A DNA stretch of 64,000 nt from contig JAHDSF010000004.1 in assembly GCA_018432935.1 (NCBI GenBank), positions 167,089-231,088 on the forward strand, read 5' to 3'. The translations under genes were made by a program, and so were the position numbers. Within the stretch, counting starts at the first letter, position 1, and each line of letters begins with the position of its first letter. Positions 26,113 to 34,188 of the stretch are shown here, piece by piece. A model generated the notes under the pieces. That model did no database searches and was not told the origin of the DNA. It saw nothing but the letters and a program-made list of their open reading frames with translations. The stretch is from Rhodospirillales bacterium. GTDB lineage: Bacteria; Pseudomonadota; Alphaproteobacteria; Rhodospirillales; Shumkoniaceae.

Positions 26113-26658
26113 TCAGGCAAAGATGTTGATGTAGCGGACCTCGCCGGTCAGCGGCGTGATGCCGTGAACCTCGGCGGCATTGAAGTAGAGACCGTCGCCG
26201 GCGCCGAGATCGAACAACCGGCTGCCGACCCGGACCTGCATCGATCCCTCGATGACGTAGATGAACTCCTCCCCCTGATGGTCGAGGCGGTGTTCCGCCA
26301 CCTCGTCCTTGCGGGCAACGAACAGGAAAGGCTGCATCCGCTTGGCGCCGAAGGCGGTGGCAAACGGGAACACGCCGTAGCCGACCCGGGTCGGCGTCAG
26401 CCCCGACTCCACGGCCGGCCGGGCGTCGTGCACCGCCTCGACGGCGACGTCGGTCTCGATCAGCGCCGCCATTCCCACCTTCAGGGCGGCCGCAAGCTTG
26501 ACCAGGGTGGCGATTGCGGGGGTGACGGCGCCGTTTTCGATCTTGGAAAGCAGGCTCTTCGAAAAGCCGCAGGCGTCGGCGATCTCCTGCTGGGTACGCT
26601 TCTGCTCGACCCGCAGGCGCCGGATCCGCAAGCCCAGGGCGGCGCGGTCGAAGCTCAT
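26113..26658 (-). CDS. XRE-family regulator with cupin sensor domain
   Basis: The 181-residue protein has an N-terminal helix-turn-helix (about 8-62, TQQEIADACGFSKSLLSKIE) and a C-terminal cupin barrel (about 105-178, HRLDHQGEEFIYVIEGSMQV). Such proteins typically sense a small metabolite in the cupin and repress or activate the adjacent catabolic genes. Its start overlaps the epimerase stop by 4 bases (ATGA). With the divergent LacI gene, the operon would have two transcription factors, possibly for two different signals. Confidence 0.9.
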   Translation of the reverse strand: MSFDRAALGLRIRRLRVEQKRTQQEIADACGFSKSLLSKIENGAVTPAIATLVKLAAALKVGMAALIETDVAVEAVHDARPAVESGLTPTRVGYGVFPFATAFGAKRMQPFLFVARKDEVAEHRLDHQGEEFIYVIEGSMQVRVGSRLFDLGAGDGLYFNAAEVHGITPLTGEVRYINIFA

Positions 26659-27479
26659 GCGGTGCCTTGCCCGGCCGCCTCGGCAAGAAGCGGCCGCAAC
26701 ACGTCAGAGGCGCGGGCGGCATCGGCCGCGAAGTCGGACGTGAACGCCTCTACGCTGACTCGGCCCCGATAGCCTGCGCGGGCGAGCGCGCCGAAGAAGC
26801 GGGCGTATTCATCGCGCGGCACCCGAGGATAGGTGCGTCCCTCGAGCTCGGCGAAATGGACGTGGCGCAGGTAGGGCCCGGCGGCGGCGATCTCGGAGAA
26901 CGGCTCTGACTCGACCATCAGATGATAGTAGTCGGCCAGCAGTCGGACGTTGCGGCCGCCGACCTCGCGGGTCAGCCTCACCCCCTCGGCCAGCGAATTG
27001 ACGATGTTGCTCTCCTTCCGGTTCAGCGGCTCGATGGCAATGACGATGCCATGGCTGCGCGCCACCGGGTCCAGCTTCGCCAGCAGGACGACGATCTGGT
27101 CCCATGCCCGCGCCATTGGGAAGCCGGGCGGCACGTTCTTCGCCCCCGAACTGCCGAACACCACGACCTCGGCCCCCAGTTCGGCCGCCCGTGCCAGGGC
27201 TCGGTCGGCGTGGTCCAGGGCCCGCCCGTGGTCGGCGGCCTCGCCGGTCAAGCGGATCTCGGCGGGAAAGAAGTTGTGGCACGCCTCGCAGGGGGTGCCG
27301 GACGCCGCGAGCCGCCGCTTGAGGGAGGCGAATGCCGGCTCGGTCAGTCGGGCAAGGTGGCTGAGGGAAAGCTCGACGTAGTCGTAGCCGAGACCAGAGA
27401 GCTGATCGAGGACATGGGCCCCGGTCCCGTCGCTCCCACCATCCGCCATGCAGCCGCAACACCCAAGCCGGAATGCCAT
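26655..27479 (-). CDS. Sugar phosphate isomerase/epimerase, AP endonuclease 2 fold
   Basis: The 274-residue TIM-barrel protein belongs to the xylose-isomerase-like superfamily. Metal ligands are visible as Glu in VIAIEPLNRKES, Asp in RLLADYYHLM, His in RHVHFAELEG and Glu in VSVEAFTS. It probably isomerises or epimerises a sugar, sugar acid or ketose, but the substrate cannot be read from sequence. The ATG at 27479 follows GGAGG. It is the first gene of the minus-strand operon facing lacI. Confidence 0.85.
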   Translation of the reverse strand: MAFRLGCCGCMADGGSDGTGAHVLDQLSGLGYDYVELSLSHLARLTEPAFASLKRRLAASGTPCEACHNFFPAEIRLTGEAADHGRALDHADRALARAAELGAEVVVFGSSGAKNVPPGFPMARAWDQIVVLLAKLDPVARSHGIVIAIEPLNRKESNIVNSLAEGVRLTREVGGRNVRLLADYYHLMVESEPFSEIAAAGPYLRHVHFAELEGRTYPRVPRDEYARFFGALARAGYRGRVSVEAFTSDFAADAARASDVLRPLLAEAAGQGTA

Positions 27480-27518
27480 CTCATCCTCCAGCATCTTGCT
27501 ATACAACGTTTCTGATCA

Positions 27519-27533
27519 TTCAACAAGGTTGAA
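27519..27533. promoter_or_regulatory. Inverted repeat near the epimerase promoter
   Basis: TTCAAC-AAG-GTTGAA is a perfect 6-bp inverted repeat 40 bases upstream of the epimerase start. It overlaps a candidate minus-strand promoter (TTGTTG, 17 bases, TATAGC). It resembles the stronger repeat at 27605 (both are AAC-GTT centred), so it may be a second LacI operator. Confidence 0.45.
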
Positions 27534-27577
27534 GCTTGAGCAGGAGGGATGAACGCGCTTACAAAGGCCATACTTTT

Positions 27578-27607
27578 TTGCTACATTGCAGCGTTTCCTC
27601 GTATAAT
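27578..27607 (+). promoter_or_regulatory. Candidate lacI-type gene promoter
   Basis: TTGCTA (27578-27583) is followed after 18 bases by a perfect TATAAT (27602-27607), 40 bases before the regulator start codon. The -10 box runs into the palindrome at 27605-27622, which suggests autoregulation. Confidence 0.55.
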
Positions 27608-27622
27608 CGAACGTGTTCGATT
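27605..27622. promoter_or_regulatory. Candidate LacI-family operator
   Basis: AATCGAAC-GT-GTTCGATT is an 18-bp inverted repeat with perfect 8-bp arms, the length and symmetry typical of LacI/GalR operators. It overlaps the -10 region of the regulator's own promoter. Confidence 0.6.
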
Positions 27623-27646
27623 CGGGTTGCCCGGAACGCCGGACTG

Positions 27647-28693
27647 ATGACCAGACAGACGCGCAAGCGCTTACATTCTGACGAATCGATCAAGCTCGCG
27701 GACGTGGCCCGCGAGGCCGGAGTGTCGACGGCCACCGCATCGCGCGCGCTCAATCAGCCACAGAAAGTCCGCCCGGCGGTGCTTGCGCGGGTCCGCGCCT
27801 CCGCCGCGGATCTCGGGTACGTGCCCGACGGCGTGGCGCGGGCTCTGGCTTCGCAGCATTCCTTCACGGTAGGCACGGTCGTTCCGACGTTCGACAATGC
27901 GATCTTCGCCCGTGCCATCGACGCCCTGCAGCATCGGCTGGGCGAAAGCGGCTACACCCTGCTGCTGGCGACTTCCGACTACGACGCCGAGCGCAACACC
28001 TCGGCAGCCCGCCGCCTGATCGAGAGCGGCGTCGACGGCATGGTCCTGATCGGCGGCGAGCAGGATCCCGAGGTGTTCCGGATGCTCGACCTCAAGAGGC
28101 GACCGTACGTCGTGACGTGGTCGTATTGCGCCGCCAGCAACCATCCCTGCATCGGCTTCGACAACCACGATGCTGCCTACCGCATCGCCAGCTACCTGAT
28201 GGACATCGGCCACCGCCGGATCGGCATGATCGCCGGCATCAGCCTCAACAACGACCGCGCCAGCGCCCGCATCGCCGGCGCCCGGGCGGCGATGGCGGCA
28301 CGCGGTCTGGTGATGCCGCGCGAACTGGTCATCGAGCGCCCCTACGACCTCGCCGAGGGTCGCCAGGCATTGCGTGTCCTGTTCGACCGGCCGGAACCGC
28401 CGACCGCCATCATCTGCGGCAACGACGTGCTTGCGTTCGGCGCGGTGTTCGAGGCCAAGGTGCTTGGAATCCCGGTGCCGGAGCGGCTGTCGCTCGTCGG
28501 ATTCGACGATCTGCCGCTGGCCCGCCACATCGACCCGCCGCTGACCACCATGCACGTGCCGTCCGACGAGCTCGGCAAACGCGCCGCCGACTATCTGCTA
28601 GCACGCTTCGGCGGCCAGAACCCCTCGCCACTCAACGAGCTGGAGGTGCGACTGGTGGTTCGCGACACCACCGCGCCCCCGCCGGTCCGCTGA
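27647..28693 (+). CDS. LacI-family transcriptional regulator
   Basis: The 348-residue protein has the LacI helix-turn-helix (about 15-40, IKLADVAREAGVSTATASRA) with the hinge helix, then a periplasmic-binding-like effector domain ending MHVPSDELGKRAADYLL. It probably represses the divergent operon of epimerase, XRE-cupin, racemase-like enzyme and transketolase until a sugar-type effector binds. I chose the ATG at 27647 (MTRQTRK), just before the DNA-binding domain. It converges on the adenylate cyclase gene with a 9-base gap. Confidence 0.92.
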   Translation: MTRQTRKRLHSDESIKLADVAREAGVSTATASRALNQPQKVRPAVLARVRASAADLGYVPDGVARALASQHSFTVGTVVPTFDNAIFARAIDALQHRLGESGYTLLLATSDYDAERNTSAARRLIESGVDGMVLIGGEQDPEVFRMLDLKRRPYVVTWSYCAASNHPCIGFDNHDAAYRIASYLMDIGHRRIGMIAGISLNNDRASARIAGARAAMAARGLVMPRELVIERPYDLAEGRQALRVLFDRPEPPTAIICGNDVLAFGAVFEAKVLGIPVPERLSLVGFDDLPLARHIDPPLTTMHVPSDELGKRAADYLLARFGGQNPSPLNELEVRLVVRDTTAPPPVR

Positions 28694-28702
28694 CCCCCTC
28701 GC

Positions 28703-30403
28703 CTACCCTGCCTGCTTGAGCGGCGGCTCCGCCGCCCGCGGCGGCTGTTCCTCGTCCTGCCACCGGACCGTGAACAGGCTGACCGGCTCGGTGAAGCCCT
28801 TGAGCAACTCCGTCCCGCGCTGTGTCAGCCGCAGCGGCTTTCCGGCGCAGAGGTGGTGGACGACCTCGGTGATCGCGATCTCGTCCGCCTCGCACGAGTT
28901 GCAGACCCTGGCCGCGAGCTGCACGGTGGCACCGAACAGGTCGTTCTCCTCGACCACCGGCTCGCCTGCGTTGATGCCGATGCGGATGTGGAGCGGGAAC
29001 GGCAGATCGGGCTCGGCGGCATTCGCGGCGGCCACCCGGCGCTGGATTTCGATCGCGGCGTCCACGGCGCCGACGGCGGAGACGAACGAGGCCATGATGC
29101 CGTCGCCGGTATGCTTGATCTCGCGCCCGCCGAAGCTGACCAGGGCGCGGCGGACGATCCGGTTATGGGTCCGGATCACGTATTGGGCGGCAAGATCGCC
29201 GACCGCCTGCGTCTGGCCGGTTGATCCGACGATGTCGGTGAACATCACCGCGATCAGCGCCGGGGCGGCAACCTCTTCCTTGGCAGAGGGATCCAGCCAT
29301 TCCTGGAAAGCGGGCACCAGCTGGCGCGCCTCCTCCTGATCGCCTTCGAGATACGGCAACATGGCGCGCCGGCCGGCCTCGAACATGGCGAGGTGGCGCG
29401 CATTCGACAGGTAGCTCTCGAAGCCGAAGGCGAAGCCGCGCGCCTGGTCCAGCGGCACCTTCAGCAGGCAAAGCATGTCCTGAACGAAGCGGGCGACCTC
29501 GGCCCGCTCGAGCCCGTTGACGCCGCCCAGGGCGTCGGCGGCGCCGGCGAGATAGAGATTGAAGCCGAACCGGCCGAAGGTGTTGAACTTGAGATCGGCC
29601 CCCTTCGCTTCCTCCAGAACGGCGGCGAAGAAGCCCATCATCCGGATCTTCTGCTGCTCGGCCTCGGGCGAAAGCGGCACCTCGTCGTTTTCCGCTTCCC
29701 CCTCGCTCTCCGCCACCTCTTCCTGTTCCGGCTGTTCCGCTGCGGCCTGCGGCTGTGGCTCGGCCTCTTCTGGCTCTGCCGCCGGCACCGGAGGCGGCGG
29801 CTCCTGGGCCGGCTTGGCGATGGGCGCCGGCCTCGGCGCCTTCGGTTTGGCGGGCTCGATCTGGATCTTGCTCAGGTAGATGCTGTTGAGCACGAGCGCG
29901 CTACCGGCGAAGACGATCATGAATAACGCAAACAACGCGTCGTTACGGGCTTCGCGGGTCGCCAGGTCGAGAAGGAACAGCCCGGGCGCGGCGACGGCGG
30001 CAACGTAGGTGATCACGGTGGCGATGCTGCCGCCAATCACGGTCCACACGCACATCATGATCAGCAGCGTGGTGCGGGAGATCGTTTTCCTGACTGCAGC
30101 CGTCTGGAACCGGCCGGAGTAAGCCCCGCGGCCGAGGTTGCCTGCGCCCGCCCACGAGGAGACGCCACCCCCGGCGACCGGGCGCCGACGGCGGGGGCTG
30201 GCATAGACGACCAGCTCCTCGGCCAGGCCGGTTTCGGGGTCGTAGTCCTCGCGCACCACGCGGACGTTGAGCTGCGGGTTGTAGTGCTCGAGGTCCTTCG
30301 CCTCCTCGAGCGCCTTGTCGTGATCGCGCACCGGGAAGCGCGAGTGGATCTCCCACCGCGTCCCGCTTTGCACCCAGACCTCGTACGTCGTGTTCCGCAG
30401 CAT
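28703..30403 (-). CDS. Class III adenylate/guanylate cyclase, membrane-bound
   Basis: The 566-residue protein has an N-terminal soluble segment (1-105), two or three membrane helices (about 115-200), a long Pro/Glu/Ala-rich linker (about 205-280) and a C-terminal class III cyclase domain (about 380-550). VMFTDIVGSTG has metal-binding Asp390, and KHTGDGIMASF holds the second Asp. It likely makes cAMP or cGMP. The cNMP-binding regulator at 19289 could be a reader, but that is inference. The ATG at 30403 (MLRNTTYEV) is the best start. Confidence 0.88.
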   Translation of the reverse strand: MLRNTTYEVWVQSGTRWEIHSRFPVRDHDKALEEAKDLEHYNPQLNVRVVREDYDPETGLAEELVVYASPRRRRPVAGGGVSSWAGAGNLGRGAYSGRFQTAAVRKTISRTTLLIMMCVWTVIGGSIATVITYVAAVAAPGLFLLDLATREARNDALFALFMIVFAGSALVLNSIYLSKIQIEPAKPKAPRPAPIAKPAQEPPPPVPAAEPEEAEPQPQAAAEQPEQEEVAESEGEAENDEVPLSPEAEQQKIRMMGFFAAVLEEAKGADLKFNTFGRFGFNLYLAGAADALGGVNGLERAEVARFVQDMLCLLKVPLDQARGFAFGFESYLSNARHLAMFEAGRRAMLPYLEGDQEEARQLVPAFQEWLDPSAKEEVAAPALIAVMFTDIVGSTGQTQAVGDLAAQYVIRTHNRIVRRALVSFGGREIKHTGDGIMASFVSAVGAVDAAIEIQRRVAAANAAEPDLPFPLHIRIGINAGEPVVEENDLFGATVQLAARVCNSCEADEIAITEVVHHLCAGKPLRLTQRGTELLKGFTEPVSLFTVRWQDEEQPPRAAEPPLKQAG

Positions 30404-30477
30404 GCGCGTCGGCGTTCCTGGCGCTGGCCCCACCCCCGCCAAGTTCCGATAACTACGGGAAGAATGCGAATGAAGGC

Positions 30478-31911
30478 TTAACGCACCACCGGCTGGCAGG
30501 GTTCCTTCGGAGCGATCGGCAAGGCGGTAAACGCGCCCGCCGGCACCGGCCGCAACGGAATCCGGACACTGGGCGCCGGGACGGTCGCCGGATCGCTGCC
30601 GAGATAAGCCGCAATCATCGCCCGCACCGCAGTCGAGCACACCCGACCCTGGCAGAAGCCCATGCCCACCCGCGTGCGCATCTTGAGGGGGCCGGGATGG
30701 GTCAGTCCTTCGGCGAGCGCCGAACGAATCTCGGCGGCGTCGACGTCCTCGCAACGGCAGACCACGGTATCGTCGGTCACGAGATCGAGAATGCCGGGCC
30801 GGATCGCCGACCAGCGGGCCAGCGCGTCATGGAAGGGACGATCGCGCGCCAGCAGGCGTTGGGCACGGGCCGCTGCATCCTTCAGTCCGGCGATCTCGGA
30901 GGCCCCGGCGCGCGCGGCGATCTCCGCCGCCGCGATGGCCCCTTCCGCCAGCGCCACCTCGACCCCGCCGATCCCGGCACCGTCGCCGACCGCGAAGACG
31001 CCCGCGACGCTCGTCTCCATGACCGCCGAGCGGACCGGCACTACGCCGCCGAGATCGGCTATCTCCTCGACCGCGCAGCCCAGCAGCCTGACCAGTTCGA
31101 CATTGGGCCGCAGGCCGAAGCCGATGCCGACGACCTCGCAGGCGATCTCGCGCTCGCTGCCGGCAACCGGCTTCCAGGCGCGGTCGAGCCGGGTGACGAC
31201 TGCCCTGGCGGGCCGGCCGTCGCCCTCGATCCGCGCCACTGCATGGCGGCGCAGGATCGGCACGCCGCGACGACGCAGCGAAAGCTCGAACCCGGCGCCC
31301 TTGGCCAGCAGCAGCGGCTGGTGGGCGAGCCCCCAGAGCTGCGGCACATCCGGCATGCCTGCGGCATCGACCACAGCCGCCACCTGGACTCCCAACCGCG
31401 CCATCTGGGCCGCCACCAGGAACAGCAGCGGCCCGGCGCCGGCCAGGACGACCCGCCCCTCCGGCACCATGCCCGCCGCCTTCACCAGGTTCTGCAGGCC
31501 GCCCAGCATGTAGACGCCGGGCAGGGTCCAGCCGGGCACCGGCATTGGGACTTCCAACGCGCCCGAGGCGATGACGAGGTGGTCGGCCGTCAGTTCCTCG
31601 ACCTTCCCCGACTCCTCGTCGTAGACCCAAAGTTGGCGTCCTTCATGGGCGGCCACCACCTGGCGGCGGGTTCGATGCTCGAGCCGAGGCGCCAGCCGCG
31701 CCGCCCGCGCGCGCAGCGCATCGCCGCGCGGGTCCTTCTCGGGATACTCGAAAGTGGTCCCGTCGCCCGGAGGCGCACGGAAGATCTGTCCGCCCGCCCT
31801 GGCGTTGTCGTCAAGCAAGACCACCGGGAGCCCCGCCTCGGCGAGCGCCACCGCGGCGGCCAGCCCGGCTGGCCCCGCCCCGACCACGGCGATCGGCACC
31901 CGCGCGCTCAT
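30478..31911 (-). CDS. FAD oxidoreductase subunit with BFD-type [2Fe-2S] domain (HcnB/OoxA-like)
   Basis: The 477-residue protein begins with an FAD fold, VVGAGPAGLAAAVALAEAG, has a second nucleotide motif near AGAGPLLFLVAAQMARLG, and ends with a BFD-like iron-sulfur domain: VVCRCEDVDAAEI and GFCQGRVC. This is the middle subunit of hydrogen-cyanide-synthase/opine-oxidase-type dehydrogenases, which oxidise glycine, opines, proline or related amines. It overlaps the ferredoxin-like gene by 4 bases. The DAAO-type subunit lies at 34189, separated from this pair and on the other strand. Confidence 0.9.
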   Translation of the reverse strand: MSARVPIAVVGAGPAGLAAAVALAEAGLPVVLLDDNARAGGQIFRAPPGDGTTFEYPEKDPRGDALRARAARLAPRLEHRTRRQVVAAHEGRQLWVYDEESGKVEELTADHLVIASGALEVPMPVPGWTLPGVYMLGGLQNLVKAAGMVPEGRVVLAGAGPLLFLVAAQMARLGVQVAAVVDAAGMPDVPQLWGLAHQPLLLAKGAGFELSLRRRGVPILRRHAVARIEGDGRPARAVVTRLDRAWKPVAGSEREIACEVVGIGFGLRPNVELVRLLGCAVEEIADLGGVVPVRSAVMETSVAGVFAVGDGAGIGGVEVALAEGAIAAAEIAARAGASEIAGLKDAAARAQRLLARDRPFHDALARWSAIRPGILDLVTDDTVVCRCEDVDAAEIRSALAEGLTHPGPLKMRTRVGMGFCQGRVCSTAVRAMIAAYLGSDPATVPAPSVRIPLRPVPAGAFTALPIAPKEPCQPVVR

Positions 31912-32228
31912 TCTCCGCCCTCCGGACGGCCTACGACAGCGAGCGAAACCTCCATGCCGTCCCGCACGGGGGTGCGGCAGGACCGCTGATGCTGGGCGCC
32001 GTCGATCTCGCACACGCACTGGCCGCAGGTGCCCATCAGGCAGAACGGACCGCGAGGCTCGCCGCGCATCAGCGAGCGGCTGGTCGCCAGCCGGCCCTCG
32101 GCCAGCAGGGCAGCCGCCAACGGCTCGCCCTCGGGCAGCCGCAGGGACTCGCCGTCGACGCTTACCGTCACCCGGCGGACCGGTTCCTGCAACCGGCGGA
32201 ATGCCGGACCGTTCGGCATTTCTGACAT
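31908..32228 (-). CDS. [2Fe-2S] ferredoxin-like small subunit (HcnA-like)
   Basis: The 106-residue protein has a plant-type ferredoxin fold with ligands Cys63, Cys68, Cys71 and Cys84 (FCLMGTCGQC and QRSC). It passes electrons within a multi-subunit amine or opine dehydrogenase together with the FAD/BFD subunit it overlaps. HcnA and the small subunits of octopine and nopaline oxidase have this layout. ATG at 32228. Confidence 0.88.
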   Translation of the reverse strand: MSEMPNGPAFRRLQEPVRRVTVSVDGESLRLPEGEPLAAALLAEGRLATSRSLMRGEPRGPFCLMGTCGQCVCEIDGAQHQRSCRTPVRDGMEVSLAVVGRPEGGE

Positions 32229-32565
32229 GGCGAGGTGTTCTCCCGACGGAAACTCAAGAATGGCGCCAGGACGCTAGCCCAGGCGGCGGCGCCCCGTCAA
32301 CGCGCCGCAAGCCCGTGCGGGGCGATGGGCTGAGACAAAGGATGGGACAGGCATATGCCCGGGCCGACCCGGAGGGCCGACCGCCCCGCCCTCGCGTCGA
32401 GGGAAAATGTCAAAGGGCTAACGACCATTGAAATCGCCGATTGTGGGCCGAACTGGCACCGCAGGTTGCTTTCGTTCGAGATCTGTTACGGGGACGGCCG
32501 CGAAATATCGGGCGTCACTCTCTTGAAAAGTGGGCCAAACCGGGTATCGGAACAAGGAGAGGGGA
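32229..32565 (+). other. 337-base gap with a possible promoter
   Basis: No gene was found in this divergent gap. A candidate plus-strand promoter for the methyltransferase is TTGAAA (32523-32528), 16 bases, TATCGG (32545-32550), with AAGGAGAGGGG just before the start codon. The rest holds only short GC-rich stems. Confidence 0.35.
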
Positions 32566-33285
32566 ATGGATGGTGGCCGAAGGGTGGCGGGCTCGGCAGC
32601 CCGCGCGAGCGCGGTCTTGGGGAGGGTGGCCGGTTCACGCGGGCTGCTGTCGCTGAAGAACAACTGGCTGCGGTCCGTGCGCCTGGGCCTGCGGCGGCGG
32701 CGGCACCGCCAGTTGTGCCGGATCATCGAATCGCTGCCGGCGCCGGTTCGCGTGCTCGACGTCGGCGGCTCACCCTTTTTCTGGGAAACCGTGGAAGCTC
32801 GCGAACACTGCCAGATCACGATGCTCAACCAACCCGACTCCCGCGACCACGACGTGTTCCTGAGGGCGCGCTTCCGGAACTACCGCATGGTGTTCGGCGA
32901 CGCCCGCGAGATGCCGGAGATTCCCGACAAGAGTTACGACCTCGTGATCTGCAACTCGGTCATCGAGCATGTCGGCGACTGGCCGGCAATGACCGCTGCC
33001 GCCCGTGAGGTCGTCCGCGTCGGCCGACATGGCTGGGTCCAGGTCCCCGCCGTCGAGTTCCCGGTCGAGGTCCACCTGGTGCTGCCGCTGCTGCACTGGT
33101 TCAACCGCTCCCTGCAGAGACGGGTGGTTCAGACCGTGTTCCGTTTGTCGACGGCGGAGGCGAGGCGCAAGGTGGACGGCATCAATCTGTTGTCGCGGCC
33201 CGAGATGCGCGCCCTGTTCCCGGACGCCCAAGTCCGCTCGGAGCGGCTGCTCCTGCTGCCGAAATCGCACCTGGCGACTTGGTGA
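32566..33285 (+). CDS. SAM-dependent methyltransferase, type 11
   Basis: The 239-residue protein has a Rossmann-type methyltransferase core with motif I VRVLDVGGSPFF (about 66-78) and the later SYDLVICNSVIEHVGDW, which is typical of Methyltransf_11. A basic N-terminal region (RRRRHRQ) precedes it. The substrate is unknown. Related genes are common in glycan or lipid clusters. It has its own promoter candidate. The ATG at 32566 follows AAGGAGAGGGG. Confidence 0.8.
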   Translation: MDGGRRVAGSAARASAVLGRVAGSRGLLSLKNNWLRSVRLGLRRRRHRQLCRIIESLPAPVRVLDVGGSPFFWETVEAREHCQITMLNQPDSRDHDVFLRARFRNYRMVFGDAREMPEIPDKSYDLVICNSVIEHVGDWPAMTAAAREVVRVGRHGWVQVPAVEFPVEVHLVLPLLHWFNRSLQRRVVQTVFRLSTAEARRKVDGINLLSRPEMRALFPDAQVRSERLLLLPKSHLATW

Positions 33286-33292
33286 CGGCGCC

Positions 33293-33634
33293 TCAGCGCC
33301 TCCGTTCGTGGCGCCGCGCCCGCGCGATCTCCTCCGCTTTCGGTGAAGCCCCGGCGGCCTCGTCGTCGGTGCCGAGCGGCGCCGCCGCGGGATCTGGCGC
33401 CGGCACCTTGTCGCCGGTGCTGCCGCTGTCGATCTCGTCGCGAAGCCGCGCCACGTTGTCGCTGGGCCCGGCCTTGCCCTTTTCGCGCCCCTTCTCGTGC
33501 GGCGGGGCGCCGGGCGAACCGGGATTGTAGCTGGGCGGATCGCTGGCCGGGAACGATTCCTCGGAGCCCTCCTGGACCTTGTTCTTGTGCCGCTCGCGCG
33601 GGTCCTGGGTCTTCTTCTTGTCGTCGTCGGTCAT
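33293..33634 (-). CDS. Conserved disordered hypothetical protein
   Basis: The 113-residue protein is highly charged and looks unstructured. It contains GSEESFPASDPPSYNPGSPG (about 23-42), a motif I recognise in short conserved proteins of unknown function in many proteobacteria. No membrane segment or known domain. It converges on the methyltransferase gene with a gap of 7 bases. Confidence 0.65.
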   Translation of the reverse strand: MTDDDKKKTQDPRERHKNKVQEGSEESFPASDPPSYNPGSPGAPPHEKGREKGKAGPSDNVARLRDEIDSGSTGDKVPAPDPAAAPLGTDDEAAGASPKAEEIARARRHERRR

Positions 33635-33726
33635 CGCGGCCTCCTCTCCGTCAGTCCCTCATGATGAGGGACGGCGGAAGCGGCGTCGCATTCCACGATG
33701 GACGCCGTTCCGGCGGCAGGGGCCGA

Positions 33727-33897
33727 TCAGGTCTCCGGACGTGCTGCCTTGTCTTCGTCGCCGTTCTCGGCCTCGACGTCATCGGCGCCGACGTCCTTCT
33801 CCTTGGCCTTGGCCCGCGCCTTGGCGTCCTTCTTGGCAGCTTTGGCGCGATCTCGTTCCATGCGCTCGAACTTGTAGTTTGGCTTGCGCGGTGGCAT
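33727..33897 (-). CDS. Small basic conserved hypothetical protein
   Basis: The 56-residue protein reads MPPRKPNYKFERMERDRAKA followed by more Lys/Ala and an acidic tail. The RKPNYxFER start is familiar from small alphaproteobacterial proteins of unknown role. A single amphipathic, charged helix is likely. The start ATG at 33897 follows GGAGGACCCTGC. It is too short for domain assignment. Confidence 0.6.
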   Translation of the reverse strand: MPPRKPNYKFERMERDRAKAAKKDAKARAKAKEKDVGADDVEAENGDEDKAARPET

Positions 33898-34188
33898 GCA
33901 GGGTCCTCCGTTCCGGTTTCTGAGGTGGTCCAAACCCGCGGCAACGTGAGACGCGCGCCGCGAGCATCCTGGAGGCCCGACCCGCAGGCTGACGGTACCG
34001 GACGGGCATTTGCCCTGTGTGGCGCATCCGCCCTCGCAGCGCAAGGCCAACGTGACCAGGTCGTGCCTTTCGGCGGCCACAGTGGGGCGATGTCGCCCCG
34101 CTTTCCGGCCCATAGCCTCTTGCCGACCCGTATGCCACCCCGTAATCTTTCGGCCGCATCCCACCACCGACTGGAACCGCCAGCCCCC

